From an uncultured Opitutales bacterium (lineage in GTDB: Bacteria; Verrucomicrobiota; Verrucomicrobiia; Opitutales; Intestinicryptomonadaceae), in assembly GCA_944390805.1 (NCBI GenBank), contig CALXQW010000003.1:1-64000 (forward strand): 64,000 bases of DNA, in the 5' to 3' direction. Shown one piece after another: positions 38,641 to 47,620 of the stretch; the first letter of the stretch is position 1, and the number at the start of each line of letters is the position of its first letter. The translations under genes and the position numbers were made by a program. The notes below the pieces were generated by a model. The model searched no databases. It had not been told where the DNA came from and saw only the letters and a program-made list of their open reading frames with translations.

Positions 38641-38766
38641 GTTTTAACACTATTGTTGATTAAATTATTTTGTGGCTGATATATGCGGGTTTAGAGCGGT
38701 ACAATTCTTTGGGAGAGTGCTATGTTTTTTAACGTAAAAAAGTTTTTATAAAAAAGCTTGCAACTT

Positions 38767-38802
38767 CAAAATATAGGGTATAGGGGTATCCCCTATATTT
38801 TG
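38767..38802 (+). promoter_or_regulatory. CsoR-type operator before the metal-response operon
   Basis: Two overlapping palindromes lie just upstream of the repressor gene. TATAGGGG-TAT-CCCCTATA (38779-38797) is the G4/C4 pattern of CsoR operators. CAAAATATAG ... CTATATTTTG (38767-38776 and 38793-38802) is the outer repeat. A TTGCAA box at 38758-38763 makes a plausible -35, so the operator would overlap the -10. This supports autoregulation of the operon. Confidence 0.75.
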
Positions 38803-38815
38803 AAAAGGAAAATTT

Positions 38816-39085
38816 ATGAAGTGCAGGGACGAATCTGAAAAGAAGGCAATAATATCTCGGTTAAAGCGCATAGAGGGGCAGATAAAGGGGCTTCAGAATA
38901 TGGTTGAAACCGACAAGGAGTGCATAGACATACTTCGCCAGATAAACTCTGTTTCTGGGGCCTTAAAGGGGTTGTGGGTAAAAATATTAAACGACCATCT
39001 GCGCGGTTGCATAGCAGGGGCTCTCATGCACCAAGACGAGCGTCTTTTGGACGAACTGGTTGAACATTTAAAGAAGGTAAGGTAA
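38816..39085 (+). CDS. csoR: CsoR/RcnR-family metal-sensing repressor, Cu(I)-type ligands
   Basis: This 89-residue all-helical repressor contains the family stretch RLKRIEGQIKGLQNMVE. The metal ligands Cys36 (KECIDILRQ), His61 and Cys65 (NDHLRGC) match the Cys-His-Cys set of copper-type CsoR. It would leave its operator when copper(I) binds. The adjacent P-type ATPase starts four bases later, so the pair is one operon under the palindromic operator. Other metals are possible, because the ligand set is only suggestive. Confidence 0.9.
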   Translation: MKCRDESEKKAIISRLKRIEGQIKGLQNMVETDKECIDILRQINSVSGALKGLWVKILNDHLRGCIAGALMHQDERLLDELVEHLKKVR

Positions 39086-39089
39086 GGAT

Positions 39090-41375
39090 ATGAAAAATTC
39101 CGATGCAAATGATATTGATTGCTGCTGCCGCAAAGCGAATGCAGAAAGTAAAATCTCAAATAAGGCTGGCTGTGAAGACGGCTCCAATAAGTCTTGCTGT
39201 TGCGGAGAGAATGCAAGAAAAGATGATGTGGAGCGCTCTTATATTTCAAATAAAGAAGTAGCTTCTTGTTGCTGTAAGAGTAGTGGAGAAGAAACTAAGA
39301 AAAGATCAGATTGCTGTTGCAACTCAGATAGTAAAAAGAGAGAGCATTGTTGTCATGAATCAGCTTCGGATACTGAAAATAAAAAAGGATGTTGCCATTG
39401 CTGTTCCGATGGAAGTTCAGATAATGGGAAATCTCATGGATGCTGCGGTTGCTCTGGGGCGGAATCAAAAGGGATCTTAAGCGAATCCGCAAAGCTGTGG
39501 ATCTCCGGATTTTCGCTTGTGGCAAGCATTGCCGTTTGGCAGTTTGAGATTCCATGGCTGTATCTGCCTTATACAGACCCCGCATGGGTGGCTGTATTGC
39601 TCTGTGCATTTCCTATATATAAGAGTGCGTTCAATTCTCTTTTTAAAGAGAGGCGCATTACAAGTGCACTTCTTGTAAGTTCGGCGATGACTGCGGCGTT
39701 TGTCTTGCAGATACTATCGCTTGCTGGGTTCGATTCTCACGGAGCCTGCTCTGAAAGCTACATACTGGTGGTTGCTGAGATAGCGTTCCTTATGGCGCTT
39801 GGAGAATGGATTGAAGACAGAACTGTAAGAAAATCGAGAAGCGGCATAGAGGCCTTAGGAAAGCTAATGCCCATAACCGCATTTGTAAAGCGCGGCGGAA
39901 ATATGCAGGAAGTTCCAGTCGCGGAGGTGTCTAAGGGAGAGCTTGTATGTGTAAAGCCAAATGCTATGTTCCCAGTAGATGGTGTGATTGTAAGCGGCAG
40001 CACGAGTGTTGACGAATCAAACATGACCGGAGAGAGCATTCCTGTGGACAAGTCTTGCGGAGACTCTGTTCTGGGTGGAACTTTAAACACCTCTGGATAT
40101 GTTGAAATAAGGGCGACAAATTCTGCCGACGAAAGTGCTCTATCAAAGCTTGTAAAGATAGTTGAGGAGGCCGAAGGCAAAAAGGCGCCTATATCGAGAA
40201 TAGCCGACAGATGGGCATCGCGCATAGTTCCAGCCGCCATAATAACGTCTGTTTTGGTGTTCCTCTGTGCGTATTTTGTATTTGGACTTTACTGGATGGA
40301 AGCTCTTGTTAGGGCGGCTACAATACTTGTTGTATTCTGCCCATGCGCATTTGTGCTTGCAACGCCCACCGCGATTGCTGCGGGGCTTGGCAATGCGGCA
40401 AAGAGAGGCATCTTGGTAAAAAGCGGAGCGGCCATGGAAAAGATGGCATCTGTAGGTTCTGTGTATTTCGACAAAACCGGAACTCTCACAAAAGGGCTTG
40501 TGCGTGTTAACGAGGTTTTCTCGCCCGAACTGGATGAAAAAGAATTGTTGCGCTACGCAGCTTGCGCTGAGTCTATGTCAACACATCCTATAGCTCGTGC
40601 GATAATCGAATACGCAAAGATGCAGGGTGTAAACGCAGGCGAAGTTTCTCAAATGCGTTCTCTTACTGGCTTGGGAGTTGAGGCTGTAGTGGGCGGTATA
40701 AAAGTTGAGGTTTTAAAGTTTGATTCCGCAGACGAATCTTTAAGCTCGTGCCGCAAATTTGCCGCTGAATCTTTCAGCAACGGAAGAACTGTAGCTTGCG
40801 TTAAGGCTGACGGAAAGTTCATTGGGGCCTTTGCGCTTTCGGACACTCCGCGCGAAAGTTCCGCAGAGGCAATAGGCAGCCTTTCATCATTCGGATACGG
40901 TTGTGCCATGCTCAGTGGGGACAATTTCCAGGCGGCAAGTGCTGTTGCTAAAAACCTTGGCATATCCAAAGTTTTTGCACCATTAAAACCAGAGGAAAAA
41001 CAAAACATCATACACTCGGCACAGGAGAAGGGCGAGAAGATATGTTTTGTTGGAGACGGCGTAAACGACGCTCCCGCTCTTGCCCTTGCAGATGTCTCAA
41101 TTGCCATAGCCGACCTGAAAAACGATATTGCCGTAGAGACTGCCGAAGTTTCCCTAATCGGGGCCGACTTGCGTAAAATTCCAGCAATACTGCGCTTTTC
41201 AAAAAGCGTAATGCGCACGATAAAGGGCAATATAACGTTTTCTATCTGCTTTAACTTCTGCGCAATATTGCTTGCTCTATTTGGGTTTCTGTCGCCAGTG
41301 GGTGGGGCGGTTTTACACAACGCCTCAAGCGTCATAGTGGTTCTAAATTCAGCAAGGCTACTTAAGAAGAAATAG
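39090..41375 (+). CDS. P1B-type metal ATPase with cysteine-rich N-terminal tail
   Basis: This is a 761-residue ATPase. Residues 11-121 hold 22 cysteines as CCC/CC clusters (11-13, 36-38, 60-62, 75-77, 87-88, 101-102, 104-105, 118-119, plus C28 and C121) in hydrophilic sequence, in place of CxxC HMA domains. The core has the A-domain MTGESIPV, the CPC ion site at 417-419, D461 in DKTGTLTKG, STHPIARAI and the GDGVNDAPAL hinge. The final membrane helix has HNASS (743-747), not the MxxSS of CopA. It exports metal from the cytoplasm. CsoR next door suggests copper, but the HNASS helix leaves specificity open. Confidence 0.9.
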   Translation: MKNSDANDIDCCCRKANAESKISNKAGCEDGSNKSCCCGENARKDDVERSYISNKEVASCCCKSSGEETKKRSDCCCNSDSKKREHCCHESASDTENKKGCCHCCSDGSSDNGKSHGCCGCSGAESKGILSESAKLWISGFSLVASIAVWQFEIPWLYLPYTDPAWVAVLLCAFPIYKSAFNSLFKERRITSALLVSSAMTAAFVLQILSLAGFDSHGACSESYILVVAEIAFLMALGEWIEDRTVRKSRSGIEALGKLMPITAFVKRGGNMQEVPVAEVSKGELVCVKPNAMFPVDGVIVSGSTSVDESNMTGESIPVDKSCGDSVLGGTLNTSGYVEIRATNSADESALSKLVKIVEEAEGKKAPISRIADRWASRIVPAAIITSVLVFLCAYFVFGLYWMEALVRAATILVVFCPCAFVLATPTAIAAGLGNAAKRGILVKSGAAMEKMASVGSVYFDKTGTLTKGLVRVNEVFSPELDEKELLRYAACAESMSTHPIARAIIEYAKMQGVNAGEVSQMRSLTGLGVEAVVGGIKVEVLKFDSADESLSSCRKFAAESFSNGRTVACVKADGKFIGAFALSDTPRESSAEAIGSLSSFGYGCAMLSGDNFQAASAVAKNLGISKVFAPLKPEEKQNIIHSAQEKGEKICFVGDGVNDAPALALADVSIAIADLKNDIAVETAEVSLIGADLRKIPAILRFSKSVMRTIKGNITFSICFNFCAILLALFGFLSPVGGAVLHNASSVIVVLNSARLLKKK

Positions 41376-41708
41376 AACCTGCGCACCTTATTATAAATCA
41401 ATCCGCCGGGAACTGAGAAATTTCTCTTACTGGCGGATTTTTTTTATATGTATACGTTATAACAGATATATTGATATATCTTACTTTGGGAAATAATGCC
41501 ATAGTCTTGAAAAATTGGCGTAGCTGATTAAGTGGTGGCTATGTTATCAGGAATATTGGCAAGATAGGCAGATAAAATTCTTTACACATCAAATTTGTTG
41601 GATAATATCTCTTTATGTTGATTGGTTATCGATTTTTGAGAGGGGAGAACCTTAAAAATTTCCATCTTGCAATGTCTTTAGCCGTACAAATTTAAACGGG
41701 GGAATATC
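41376..41708. other. Gap between the metal ATPase and the glycan cluster
   Basis: It begins with the ATPase terminator at 41401-41446. The remaining 260 bases are AT-rich with no coding signal. They presumably hold the promoter of the esterase/rhamnosidase unit. No operator or RNA structure was recognised. Confidence 0.5.
41401..41446 (+). terminator. Terminator of the csoR-ATPase operon
   Basis: ATCCGCC (41401-41407) pairs with GGCGGAT (41432-41438). A GAGAAATTTCTC palindrome lies in the loop and a run of T follows. It is about 25 bases after the ATPase stop. Confidence 0.9.
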
Positions 41709-42578
41709 ATGAAGAAATTTATATTGTCTATATTTATGGCGTCGGCGTTTTTTGCCGAATTATCCGCTCAAGATTTAGTCATGAATGTATGGGAGGGCGT
41801 CAAAATGCCTGGAAGCGCAACAGACGTTCCTCAAAGCGTAAACAAGTTCGGAGAGCCAATAAATATATCAAATCCTACTCTGTCTTTATACAAGGCAAAG
41901 TCCGACAAGCCCACTATAGCCGTACTGGTGTGTCCAGGCGGTGGATACAGAAATATGTGCGTAATTCATGAGGGCTCCGAGATTGTAAAATGGTTAAACT
42001 CGTGCGGAATAACTGCTGTTATGCTTCAGTACAGAACTCCGGACAACCGCATGGGCGCATTTCAAGATGCGCAGCGGGCTATGCGTATAATTCGCTCAAA
42101 GGCCAAAGAGTGGAATATAGATCCGTCTAAAATAGGCATGCTTGGTTTTAGCGCCGGAGGGCATCTTACGGCGCGCACAGCTACGGCGTTTAAGCAGAAT
42201 TCCTATGAGCCTATAGATGCCATAGACAAAATTTCCCCGCGGCCAGATTTTGCCGTTTTAGTGTATCCGGCGTATCTTAGTTCGGATAAGAATTTTTCCA
42301 TAGTGCCGGAAACCCCTGTAAGTGCAGATACTCCGCCCGTATTTATAACGCAGGCGCTCGACGATCCTTATGTTGACGCGGCATTCGCCTTCATATTGGC
42401 CGCCAAGCGCGCTGGCGTTAAGGCCGACATACACCTTTACGCCGAGGGCAAGCACGGCAAGGGAGTCCGCCGCACCAAAGAACCCATGCGCGACTGGCCC
42501 ATGCTCTGCGAGGAATGGATAAAATTCTACTTTGGCACACCCATGCCCTTTACCTACGACAAGACCGAAAGGAAATAG
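41709..42578 (+). CDS. Secreted alpha/beta-hydrolase esterase (acetylxylan esterase-like)
   Basis: This 289-residue protein has a signal peptide (ILSIFMASAFFAELSAQ). It shows an alpha/beta-hydrolase pattern: oxyanion turn LVCPGGGYRNM (75-85), nucleophile elbow GFSAGGHL with Ser148, the acid region ALDDPYVDAAF and His in GKHGKG. It resembles BD-FAE and acetyl-esterase proteins found with glycan-degrading enzymes. Likely role: removing acetyl groups so the rhamnosidase next door can act. Its stop is directly followed by the next ATG, so the two are co-translated. The acyl group and the glycan are inferred. Confidence 0.85.
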   Translation: MKKFILSIFMASAFFAELSAQDLVMNVWEGVKMPGSATDVPQSVNKFGEPINISNPTLSLYKAKSDKPTIAVLVCPGGGYRNMCVIHEGSEIVKWLNSCGITAVMLQYRTPDNRMGAFQDAQRAMRIIRSKAKEWNIDPSKIGMLGFSAGGHLTARTATAFKQNSYEPIDAIDKISPRPDFAVLVYPAYLSSDKNFSIVPETPVSADTPPVFITQALDDPYVDAAFAFILAAKRAGVKADIHLYAEGKHGKGVRRTKEPMRDWPMLCEEWIKFYFGTPMPFTYDKTERK

Positions 42579-45500
42579 ATGAAAAATCTACATGAAAATA
42601 TTGGATCGTTTAGTTTAGCTTCCGCAGCATTTGAGGCTGTTTGCCAAGCAAAGAAGTTTTTGTTGGCCTTTGCGTTGTTTGTGGGATTTCAAAGCGCGGT
42701 TTTATCGGAGCAGATATCGCAACTTGAAAAGAACTTTTCATCTCCGCCCAATTTCGCGAAGCCCTATACGTGGTGGCATTGGATGAATATGAATGTCACA
42801 AAAAGCGGCATAGTAAAAGATTTGCATGCCATGAAGGAGCTTGGCTTGGGCGGTTTTCACCTGTTTAATGTGGCGCCGCAAAATACGGCAAAGGGCTCTT
42901 TGAAATGGGGTTCTGACGAGTGGAAGGAATGCCTGAATCTTGTATCGGAGACCGCAAACAAATTGGGGTTGGAGTTTGTCTACCACAATTGCGCGGGTTT
43001 TGCCACAACTGCCGGAGCCGCTGTTACGCCAGAGCATGCCATGAAGCAGCTTGTCTGGACGCGCGTCCGTACGAGCGGAAAAGATAAAATAACATTGCCT
43101 AGATTTACTGTGGAAAACAACAATGGAGAGGTTCCTCTTGTCTTTACAATAAACGATTCCCAACCAGAGCAGCATCCAAAGAAAGTTATCTGGCAGAATG
43201 AATATTACAAAGACGTTGCGGTGATTGCTTTTCCAACTCCGGCTGACGAGCTGGGAAAAGATGCAAAGCCGTTTAGGCTTGATATGTGGACTGTCAAGGC
43301 CGGATACGGAAAGCAGGTTCGCTATTATTCAGAAGTTTTTCCCAAGCCAGACATGCGCGAGGCTCCCAGCCCTATAAATCCGGAAGAGATAATGGATATC
43401 TCAGATAAGATGGCGCCCGACGGCTCTTTGAATTGGACTCCGCCCGATTCCCGCGAGTGGACCATTATGCGTTTTGGGCATACTATAACCGGCATGCAAA
43501 ACCACCCAGCTCCCGAAGGCGCTCGCGGTTTGGAATGCGATAAATTCAGCAAATCTGCCATGGATTTCTATTTTGAAAACTGCGTAAAGCCCATAATAGA
43601 TTTTTCTGGCGAGGGGTTAAAAGGGCTTCTTGTTGACAGCTATGAAGCACGCGAGCAGAACTGGACTCCTCTTATGCCGCAGGAATTCAAAGCAGCTCAC
43701 GGCTACGATATAAAAAAATATCTTCCCGCATTTTCCGGCAGGATAATAGGTAGCACCGAGCAGACTGAGCGTTTCCTCTTTGATGTGCGCAGAACTTTTG
43801 CTGATTTGATGAGCCGCAACCATTACGGGCGTTTCGGCGAGCTCTGCCATGAAAACGGTCTGATTTTCATAACTGAGCCCTACGGGGGGCCTTCGTCTAT
43901 GGATTCCATTCAAGCGGGGCTTAAGGCCGATATGTTAATGGGTGAATATTGGGCCGGACGCACGGCGGAGCGTTCAGATATGTCCATAAAGCTTGTTGCG
44001 AGCATATCTGCATATTTGGACTATCAAATAGTTGGGGCGGAATCTTTCACCTCTGGACGCGGGCCAAAGTCTTATGAGGACCACCCCGCTACCTTCAAGA
44101 AACAGGGAGACTTTTTCTTTACCCAGGGAATGAACCGCATGGTCTTTCACACCTTTGCCCACCAGCCTTTTGCCGATTCTATGAAGCCTGGTATGTCCAT
44201 GTGGATATGGGGTTCGCAGATGCACAGAAACGTAACATGGTTCCCTGAAGGCAAGGATTGGATTCGTTATATCACCCGTGCGCAGTATATCCTTCAAAAC
44301 GGAAAATTGCAGACTGATGTTGCCATGTATTATGGGCGCAACACTCCTGCCGCGCTGAATACCGATTTCTCCATGCTTGATACTAATACCCGCTTTGGAA
44401 CTTTTAAGGCGGTTGATATAAATGCGGACTGTTTCCCACCCATGCCTTCGGGGCACGACTATCATGTGGTAAATGACGATATCCTCTTTGGGTTTTCCGT
44501 TAGCGAGAATGGAGATATAATCCATAAAGGCAGCGGAAATTCATACAAAGTTCTCGTTCTTAAGGACGAGAAGGATATGGATTTAGATATTCTTAAAAAA
44601 GTTGCGTCGCTTGTAAAGGACGGTGCATGTGTGGTTATGTCAAGACCCGAGCGGGCAAGTACATTTGCCGACTCCAAGAATGTAGATTCGGCAGTAAGAA
44701 AACTTGCGTCCGAGATGTTCGCAAATGAAATTGGTGGGTATTTTTCCTACGGCAAAGGAAAGATATTTACGCATGCCTACGGTTTAGGCAAAGTCTTCGA
44801 CACCCTTGGTATTGTTGCCGACTTTGAGTTCATACCAGGCACCAACAAACCGGAAACCTATGTAAAATATATACACCGCCGCCTGCCCGACGCAGATATA
44901 TACTTTGTTGCAAATCTTTCAGATTTCCCTGTATCTGGAGATTTCCTCTTTAGGGAAGCTGCCTCCGGCATAGCGCTTGAAGTTTGGAATGCTGAAAATG
45001 GGCTGATATATCCGTGTCCGAGGTTTGTGCAGGCCAAAGACGGGCGTACAAAGATTAACACCACTCTTGGCGCAGATACATCGAGATTCTTTGTATTCCG
45101 CAGAGACAAAGCTCCGCAGGTAAATCCGCTGAAGAATATTGCAAAAGTATCGGGCAGGGCCGATGTGTTCATATCGGGCGGAGATTTCTTTGCAAAATCC
45201 TACTCAAATGGAACTGTTGATATGCTCCGTGCCGACGGCTCCGGTGCTAAGGCTAATTTCAGCGGTATAAAAGAGGAAATTTGCCTCGATGAAGACTGGA
45301 CTTTGTCCTTCCCGCAAGAGGAGGGTGTCCGCCAAAATATAAAGCTTGATAAGCTTGCCTCTTGGACAAAGTTTGACGCCTTCGACGAGAAACATTTCTC
45401 CGGCACCGCAACATATTTTAAAACCTTCGACCTTCCCGAAGGTTATCTGAAAGATGGATTTGGCGTAGAGCTTGATTTGGGAGACGTGCGTATAATAGCC

Positions 45501-45845
45501 CACGCTTACCTGAACGGGCACGACTTGGGTACCCTTTGGAAGAAGCCTTTCAAAACGGATATTACAAAATATCTCAAGCCTGGGCGCAACATTTTGGTGG
45601 TTCGGCTGACAAACACCTTTACAAACAGGCTTGCCGGAGATGCGCTTCTTCCAGACGATTGTCCTCAGCGCAACGAGTCTTTCCCGGCATGGGCTTTCGA
45701 TGAATCCATAAAGCGCCCAAAGACTGGCAGAAAGACCTTCTTCAGCTACGAATACATCACAAAAAAAGATGCCGGAAAGCTTGTTGATTCTGGCCTTTTA
45801 GGTGGAGCTAAACTTGTCCCGTACGGAATTGTACGCATAGAATAA
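42579..45845 (+). CDS. Secreted GH106-type alpha-L-rhamnosidase-like enzyme
   Basis: This 1088-residue protein has a long N-terminus containing a signal-like segment (FLLAFALFVGFQSAVLS). The N-terminal GH106 pattern is PYTWWHWMNMNVTKSGIVKDL with AMKELGLGGFHLFNV. A TIM-barrel-like body follows, with LLVDSYEAREQNWTP and ITEPYGGPSSMDS. A C-terminal galactose-binding-like beta domain has AYLNGHDLGTLWKKPFKTDI and NILVVRLTNTFTNR. GH106 enzymes remove alpha-L-rhamnose from pectins such as rhamnogalacturonan. It follows the esterase with no gap and ends at a strong terminator. The substrate is inferred. Confidence 0.85.
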   Translation: MKNLHENIGSFSLASAAFEAVCQAKKFLLAFALFVGFQSAVLSEQISQLEKNFSSPPNFAKPYTWWHWMNMNVTKSGIVKDLHAMKELGLGGFHLFNVAPQNTAKGSLKWGSDEWKECLNLVSETANKLGLEFVYHNCAGFATTAGAAVTPEHAMKQLVWTRVRTSGKDKITLPRFTVENNNGEVPLVFTINDSQPEQHPKKVIWQNEYYKDVAVIAFPTPADELGKDAKPFRLDMWTVKAGYGKQVRYYSEVFPKPDMREAPSPINPEEIMDISDKMAPDGSLNWTPPDSREWTIMRFGHTITGMQNHPAPEGARGLECDKFSKSAMDFYFENCVKPIIDFSGEGLKGLLVDSYEAREQNWTPLMPQEFKAAHGYDIKKYLPAFSGRIIGSTEQTERFLFDVRRTFADLMSRNHYGRFGELCHENGLIFITEPYGGPSSMDSIQAGLKADMLMGEYWAGRTAERSDMSIKLVASISAYLDYQIVGAESFTSGRGPKSYEDHPATFKKQGDFFFTQGMNRMVFHTFAHQPFADSMKPGMSMWIWGSQMHRNVTWFPEGKDWIRYITRAQYILQNGKLQTDVAMYYGRNTPAALNTDFSMLDTNTRFGTFKAVDINADCFPPMPSGHDYHVVNDDILFGFSVSENGDIIHKGSGNSYKVLVLKDEKDMDLDILKKVASLVKDGACVVMSRPERASTFADSKNVDSAVRKLASEMFANEIGGYFSYGKGKIFTHAYGLGKVFDTLGIVADFEFIPGTNKPETYVKYIHRRLPDADIYFVANLSDFPVSGDFLFREAASGIALEVWNAENGLIYPCPRFVQAKDGRTKINTTLGADTSRFFVFRRDKAPQVNPLKNIAKVSGRADVFISGGDFFAKSYSNGTVDMLRADGSGAKANFSGIKEEICLDEDWTLSFPQEEGVRQNIKLDKLASWTKFDAFDEKHFSGTATYFKTFDLPEGYLKDGFGVELDLGDVRIIAHAYLNGHDLGTLWKKPFKTDITKYLKPGRNILVVRLTNTFTNRLAGDALLPDDCPQRNESFPAWAFDESIKRPKTGRKTFFSYEYITKKDAGKLVDSGLLGGAKLVPYGIVRIE

Positions 45846-45896
45846 CCTTGAACTTTGTTTTATATTCGCACTGAAAAATCTTATTAAAAAAATATT

Positions 45897-45925
45897 AAGG
45901 CGGGAAGATATTCTCCCGCCTTTTT
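45897..45925 (+). terminator. Terminator of the esterase/rhamnosidase operon
   Basis: AAGGCGGGA pairs with TCCCGCCTT (GGCGGGA 45899-45905, TCCCGCC 45914-45920) around an eight-base loop. Five T residues follow. It is about 50 bases after the rhamnosidase stop. Confidence 0.9.
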
Positions 45926-46095
45926 GTTATACGTAGTAGTTGTAAGCAGAAGTTTTTTAATATATGTGTTAGCCGCCAGTCTGATAGCGTGGAGATTTTT
46001 ACTTTTTATTTAGAATTGACGTTTCTATATTTGGTATTAATAATAAAACATAGTTTAATATCGCAACTAAATTTTTTAAGGGGTAGGCTAAATTT

Positions 46096-47421
46096 ATGGC
46101 AATAAAATCATTTTTGAGTTTTGTATCTTTTGTATATATAATCTCATCTTTTATGACTTGTGCTTTTGCGGGGGAAGATTTTGAAACTGCCCGAGAGTTT
46201 ACCTTTCGAGATGGGCTTCCAAATTTTTATAAGAAGCTATGCGAGGCTAAAGACCCCGTAAAAATAGCATATTTCGGCGGTAGCATAACGGCGCAAAAAG
46301 GCTGGAGATGCCACAGTTTGCAGTATTTTAAAAAGCGTTTTCCAAAGGCAGAAATTTCTGAGATTAATGCCGCCATAGGCGGTACTGGGTCTGGATTAGG
46401 GGCTTACAGGCTTGAAAAAGACGTATTGAAATTTAAGCCGGATCTGGTGTTTGTTGAATTTGCCACAAATGACAGCGGCACACCTCCTAAACAGATAAAA
46501 AAGAATATGGAGGGGATAGTTAGGCATATTTGGAAAGACAATCCACGTACGGATATATGTTTTGTATATACTATTACAACGGCGTCGCTTTCAACGTATA
46601 AAGATGGCAAGAATACTTCCGCATCTAAAGCTATGGAGCAGATAGCAGCAAGGTACGGCATACCAAGCATAAATATGTCTTTGGAGATAGCTGCTCTTGA
46701 AAAGAATGGAAAACTAATCATGAAGACTTCGGATAAGCCCATAGAGAGGGTTTCCGGCGTGGAGCTTGACACATCTTCCAAGATTACCACAACGGCCGAC
46801 GGGAAAATTCCGTTCTCTTCCGACGGGGTGCATCCGCATATAAATACTGGGCACGTGCTTTACGAACGCGCGCTCGAGAGAAGTTTTGCCAAACTTGAGA
46901 AACTTGCGGCGGACAAGCCTCATGTTCTGGGCGAGCCAATGTCGGCTTCTTGCATAGAAAACGGGCGTATGGTTTCTTTTGAGGACGATAAGATTAAAAA
47001 GGAGGGGGCTTGGCGCATAACGGATAACCCGACCAGAATATTCAAGTCGAGAATGAAAAGCGTTTTGGAGTTTGAACCCGGTGCGAGTGTATCGTTTAAA
47101 TATAGGGGGTGCAATCTTGCCGTTTACCACATAATGGGCAATAGGGGCGGCAGTGTGGATATATTCATAGACGGAAAATTTGTAAAAAATGAAAAGTGTT
47201 TCGACGGATACGCCTACGACAGATTAAACTCTTTTGATATTTTGTCTTTGGACGATCCAAAAACTGTTGATATAAAAATAGTTGTATCTGATAATACCTA
47301 CGAAAAACGCCCAATGCTAAAACCAAAATATGCGCATCTTTTTGAGAAGCGGCAGAACGAGTTTAAGCAGTTTAAGTTCAATCCCGGAGAACTTCTTATA
47401 GACGGGGAAGTTTTGAACTGA
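46096..47421 (+). CDS. Secreted SGNH/GDSL esterase with C-terminal beta domain
   Basis: This 441-residue protein has a signal peptide (FLSFVSFVYIISSFMTCAFA). The SGNH blocks are IAYFGGSITAQKGW (Ser63), AAIGGTGSGLGAYRL, FVEFATNDSG and FSSDGVHPHINTGH (Asp243, His246). Residues from about 290 form a second domain with beta strands (SVSFKYRGCNLAVYHIM, GSVDIFIDGKFV), probably a carbohydrate-binding or accessory domain. It likely deacetylates a glycan. It is 250 bases from the rhamnosidase, past that gene's terminator, so it has its own promoter but plausibly works on the same polysaccharide. Confidence 0.85.
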   Translation: MAIKSFLSFVSFVYIISSFMTCAFAGEDFETAREFTFRDGLPNFYKKLCEAKDPVKIAYFGGSITAQKGWRCHSLQYFKKRFPKAEISEINAAIGGTGSGLGAYRLEKDVLKFKPDLVFVEFATNDSGTPPKQIKKNMEGIVRHIWKDNPRTDICFVYTITTASLSTYKDGKNTSASKAMEQIAARYGIPSINMSLEIAALEKNGKLIMKTSDKPIERVSGVELDTSSKITTTADGKIPFSSDGVHPHINTGHVLYERALERSFAKLEKLAADKPHVLGEPMSASCIENGRMVSFEDDKIKKEGAWRITDNPTRIFKSRMKSVLEFEPGASVSFKYRGCNLAVYHIMGNRGGSVDIFIDGKFVKNEKCFDGYAYDRLNSFDILSLDDPKTVDIKIVVSDNTYEKRPMLKPKYAHLFEKRQNEFKQFKFNPGELLIDGEVLN

Positions 47422-47620
47422 GTTTTAGCTGGAATGTATATTCTATTTCAGATATCGGAATAAATATTTCTTGTGCAAATTTGAATGCCCCATTTTAGGC
47501 GTTTGCAAATTTTTTGGCGTGTTTGGGGAATGCATTTATCTTGACTAAAAGCTTAGTTGGAATGATAGTTTGTACCGATTTTTTATGCGGGCGCAAGATT
47601 CCGCAGACGAGGTTATTATC

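Noticed and set aside
39090..39470. The cysteine tail as a possible misassembled or frame-shifted region
   Set aside because: The frame runs without break from a start four bases after csoR into the well-conserved ATPase core. An error is therefore less likely than a genuine tail.
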